Source of the DNA: Actinomycetota bacterium
GTDB lineage: Bacteria > Actinomycetota > Acidimicrobiia > IMCC26256 > PALSA-610
Reading direction: 5' to 3'
Assembly (NCBI GenBank): GCA_030839105.1
Contig: JAUZEI010000235.1
Location: 1 to 7,306 of the forward strand
DNA length: 7,306 nucleotides
The translations under genes were made by a program, and so were the position numbers. The notes beneath the pieces are model-generated. The model did not search any database and had not been told where the DNA came from. It saw nothing but the letters and a program-made list of their open reading frames with translations. Each line of letters begins with the position of its first letter. Within the stretch, counting starts at the first letter, position 1. Shown here in pieces: positions 6,761 to 7,306 of this stretch.

Positions 6761-7306
6761 GTGCGGTTGGTGATCGCCGGAGTGCGCGTCGGTCACGTCA
6801 CTCGCGACGGCACCGGTGTCACGGTGATGCTGTTCCCGGCCGGCTCGGTCGGTTCGGGCGAGGTGCGCGGTGGTGCACCGGCGACGCGCGAAATGGACCT
6901 GCTCGACCCGGTCCGAACGGTCGCGCGCGTGGACGCGATCACGTTCGCGGGCGGCTCCGCGTTCGGACTGGCGGCCGCCGATGGCGTCATGCGTTTTCTC
7001 GCGGAGCGGGGCCAGGGCTTCCCGACCGCGACCGGGCCGGTTCCCATCGTGCCGACCGCGTGCATCTTCGACCTCCCGGAGGCGTCCGGTCCGCCGCCGG
7101 GTCCCGACGACGGTTACGCGGCCGCGCTCGCGGCGGCTGCGGCCGGCGCCCGCGATCTGGAGACGGGGCGGGTCGGCGCCGGCGCGGGCGCCACCGTCGG
7201 GAAGTGGCGCGGGCGCGACGGCGCGGTTCCGGGAGGAGTGGGATGCGCCGTCACGACGATCGACGGGTTCGGGGTCGGGGCGCTCGCGGTCGTGAACGCG
7301 CTCGGC
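6761..7306 (+). CDS. P1 family peptidase (S58, DmpA-like aminopeptidase), 3'-truncated by window
   Basis: 182 residues are readable to the last base with no stop. The N-terminus VIAGVRVGHVTRDGTGVTVMLFP and the motifs VRGGAPATREMDLLDP, FAGGSAFGLAAADGVMRFLAERG, VPIVPTACIFDLP, GYAAALAAA, VGAGAGATVGKWRG, GGVGCAV and VGALAVVNALG follow in the order typical of the S58 family. That family includes DmpA (L-aminopeptidase/D-Ala esterase-amidase), beta-aminopeptidases and the nylon oligomer hydrolase NylC. These are Ntn-type enzymes that cleave themselves; the Ser/Thr nucleophile lies in a motif near NTT or GS that should fall beyond the right edge, so activity cannot be judged here. The GTG at 6761 is two bases after the hydrolase stop and gives the expected short N-terminus; the ribosome binding site is weak (GAGCGG just upstream), and later in-frame GTGs (6770, 6782) would trim conserved residues. 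There is no signal peptide, so it is probably cytoplasmic. About half to 60 percent of a usual 300-370 residue protein is present. Confidence 0.93.
   Translation, partial: MRLVIAGVRVGHVTRDGTGVTVMLFPAGSVGSGEVRGGAPATREMDLLDPVRTVARVDAITFAGGSAFGLAAADGVMRFLAERGQGFPTATGPVPIVPTACIFDLPEASGPPPGPDDGYAAALAAAAAGARDLETGRVGAGAGATVGKWRGRDGAVPGGVGCAVTTIDGFGVGALAVVNALG

Noticed and set aside
6870..7295. 141-codon plus-strand open frame in the peptidase region
   Set aside because: Arg/Ser-rich translation without motifs; the neighbouring frame from 6761 reads as a clear S58 peptidase to the end of the window.

Overview
The window is a high-GC (roughly two thirds G+C or more by eye), densely coding stretch with every gene on the + strand. 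The codon bias, the Mycobacterium/Streptomyces-like protein sequences and the gene order (glmS-type gene, nnr, alr, alpha/beta hydrolase) point to an actinomycete-type bacterium. A deep-branching actinobacterial lineage such as Acidimicrobiia would fit, but that placement is inferred from gene order and style, not from a marker gene.

Layout: (1) 2-2647, the 3' part of a large GlmS-like protein with a glutamine amidotransferase domain, two SIS domains and an unusual C-terminal extension of about 300 residues; its start lies left of the window. (2) 2655-4124, nnr, a bifunctional NAD(P)HX epimerase/dehydratase. (3) 4125-4595, a two-CBS-domain protein. (4) 4596-4635, a 40-base gap holding most of a perfect 16-base tandem duplication that runs into the alr start codon. 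(5) 4636-5757, alr, alanine racemase. (6) 5754-6758, an alpha/beta hydrolase with an N-terminal hydrophobic segment. (7) 6761-7306, the 5' part of a P1/DmpA-type (S58) peptidase that runs off the right edge.

The spacings between genes are 7, 0, 40, -4 and 2 bases, with no terminator or clear promoter between them. The six genes therefore look like one operon, with possible translational coupling at the TGA/ATG junction (nnr to CBS) and the ATGA overlap (alr to hydrolase). The amino-sugar type enzyme and alanine racemase suggest supply of cell-wall precursors; Nnr is nicotinamide-cofactor repair. The CBS protein, hydrolase and peptidase have no specific substrate visible from sequence.

Most of the window is conserved housekeeping. 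I see no mobile element, CRISPR array, phage, defence or RNA gene. The points most worth a second look are the extended and active-site-divergent GlmS-like protein, the tandem duplication over the alr start, the CBS pair lacking its usual nucleotide-contacting Thr/Ser, and the pairing of a D-alanine-making enzyme with a DmpA-family peptidase.
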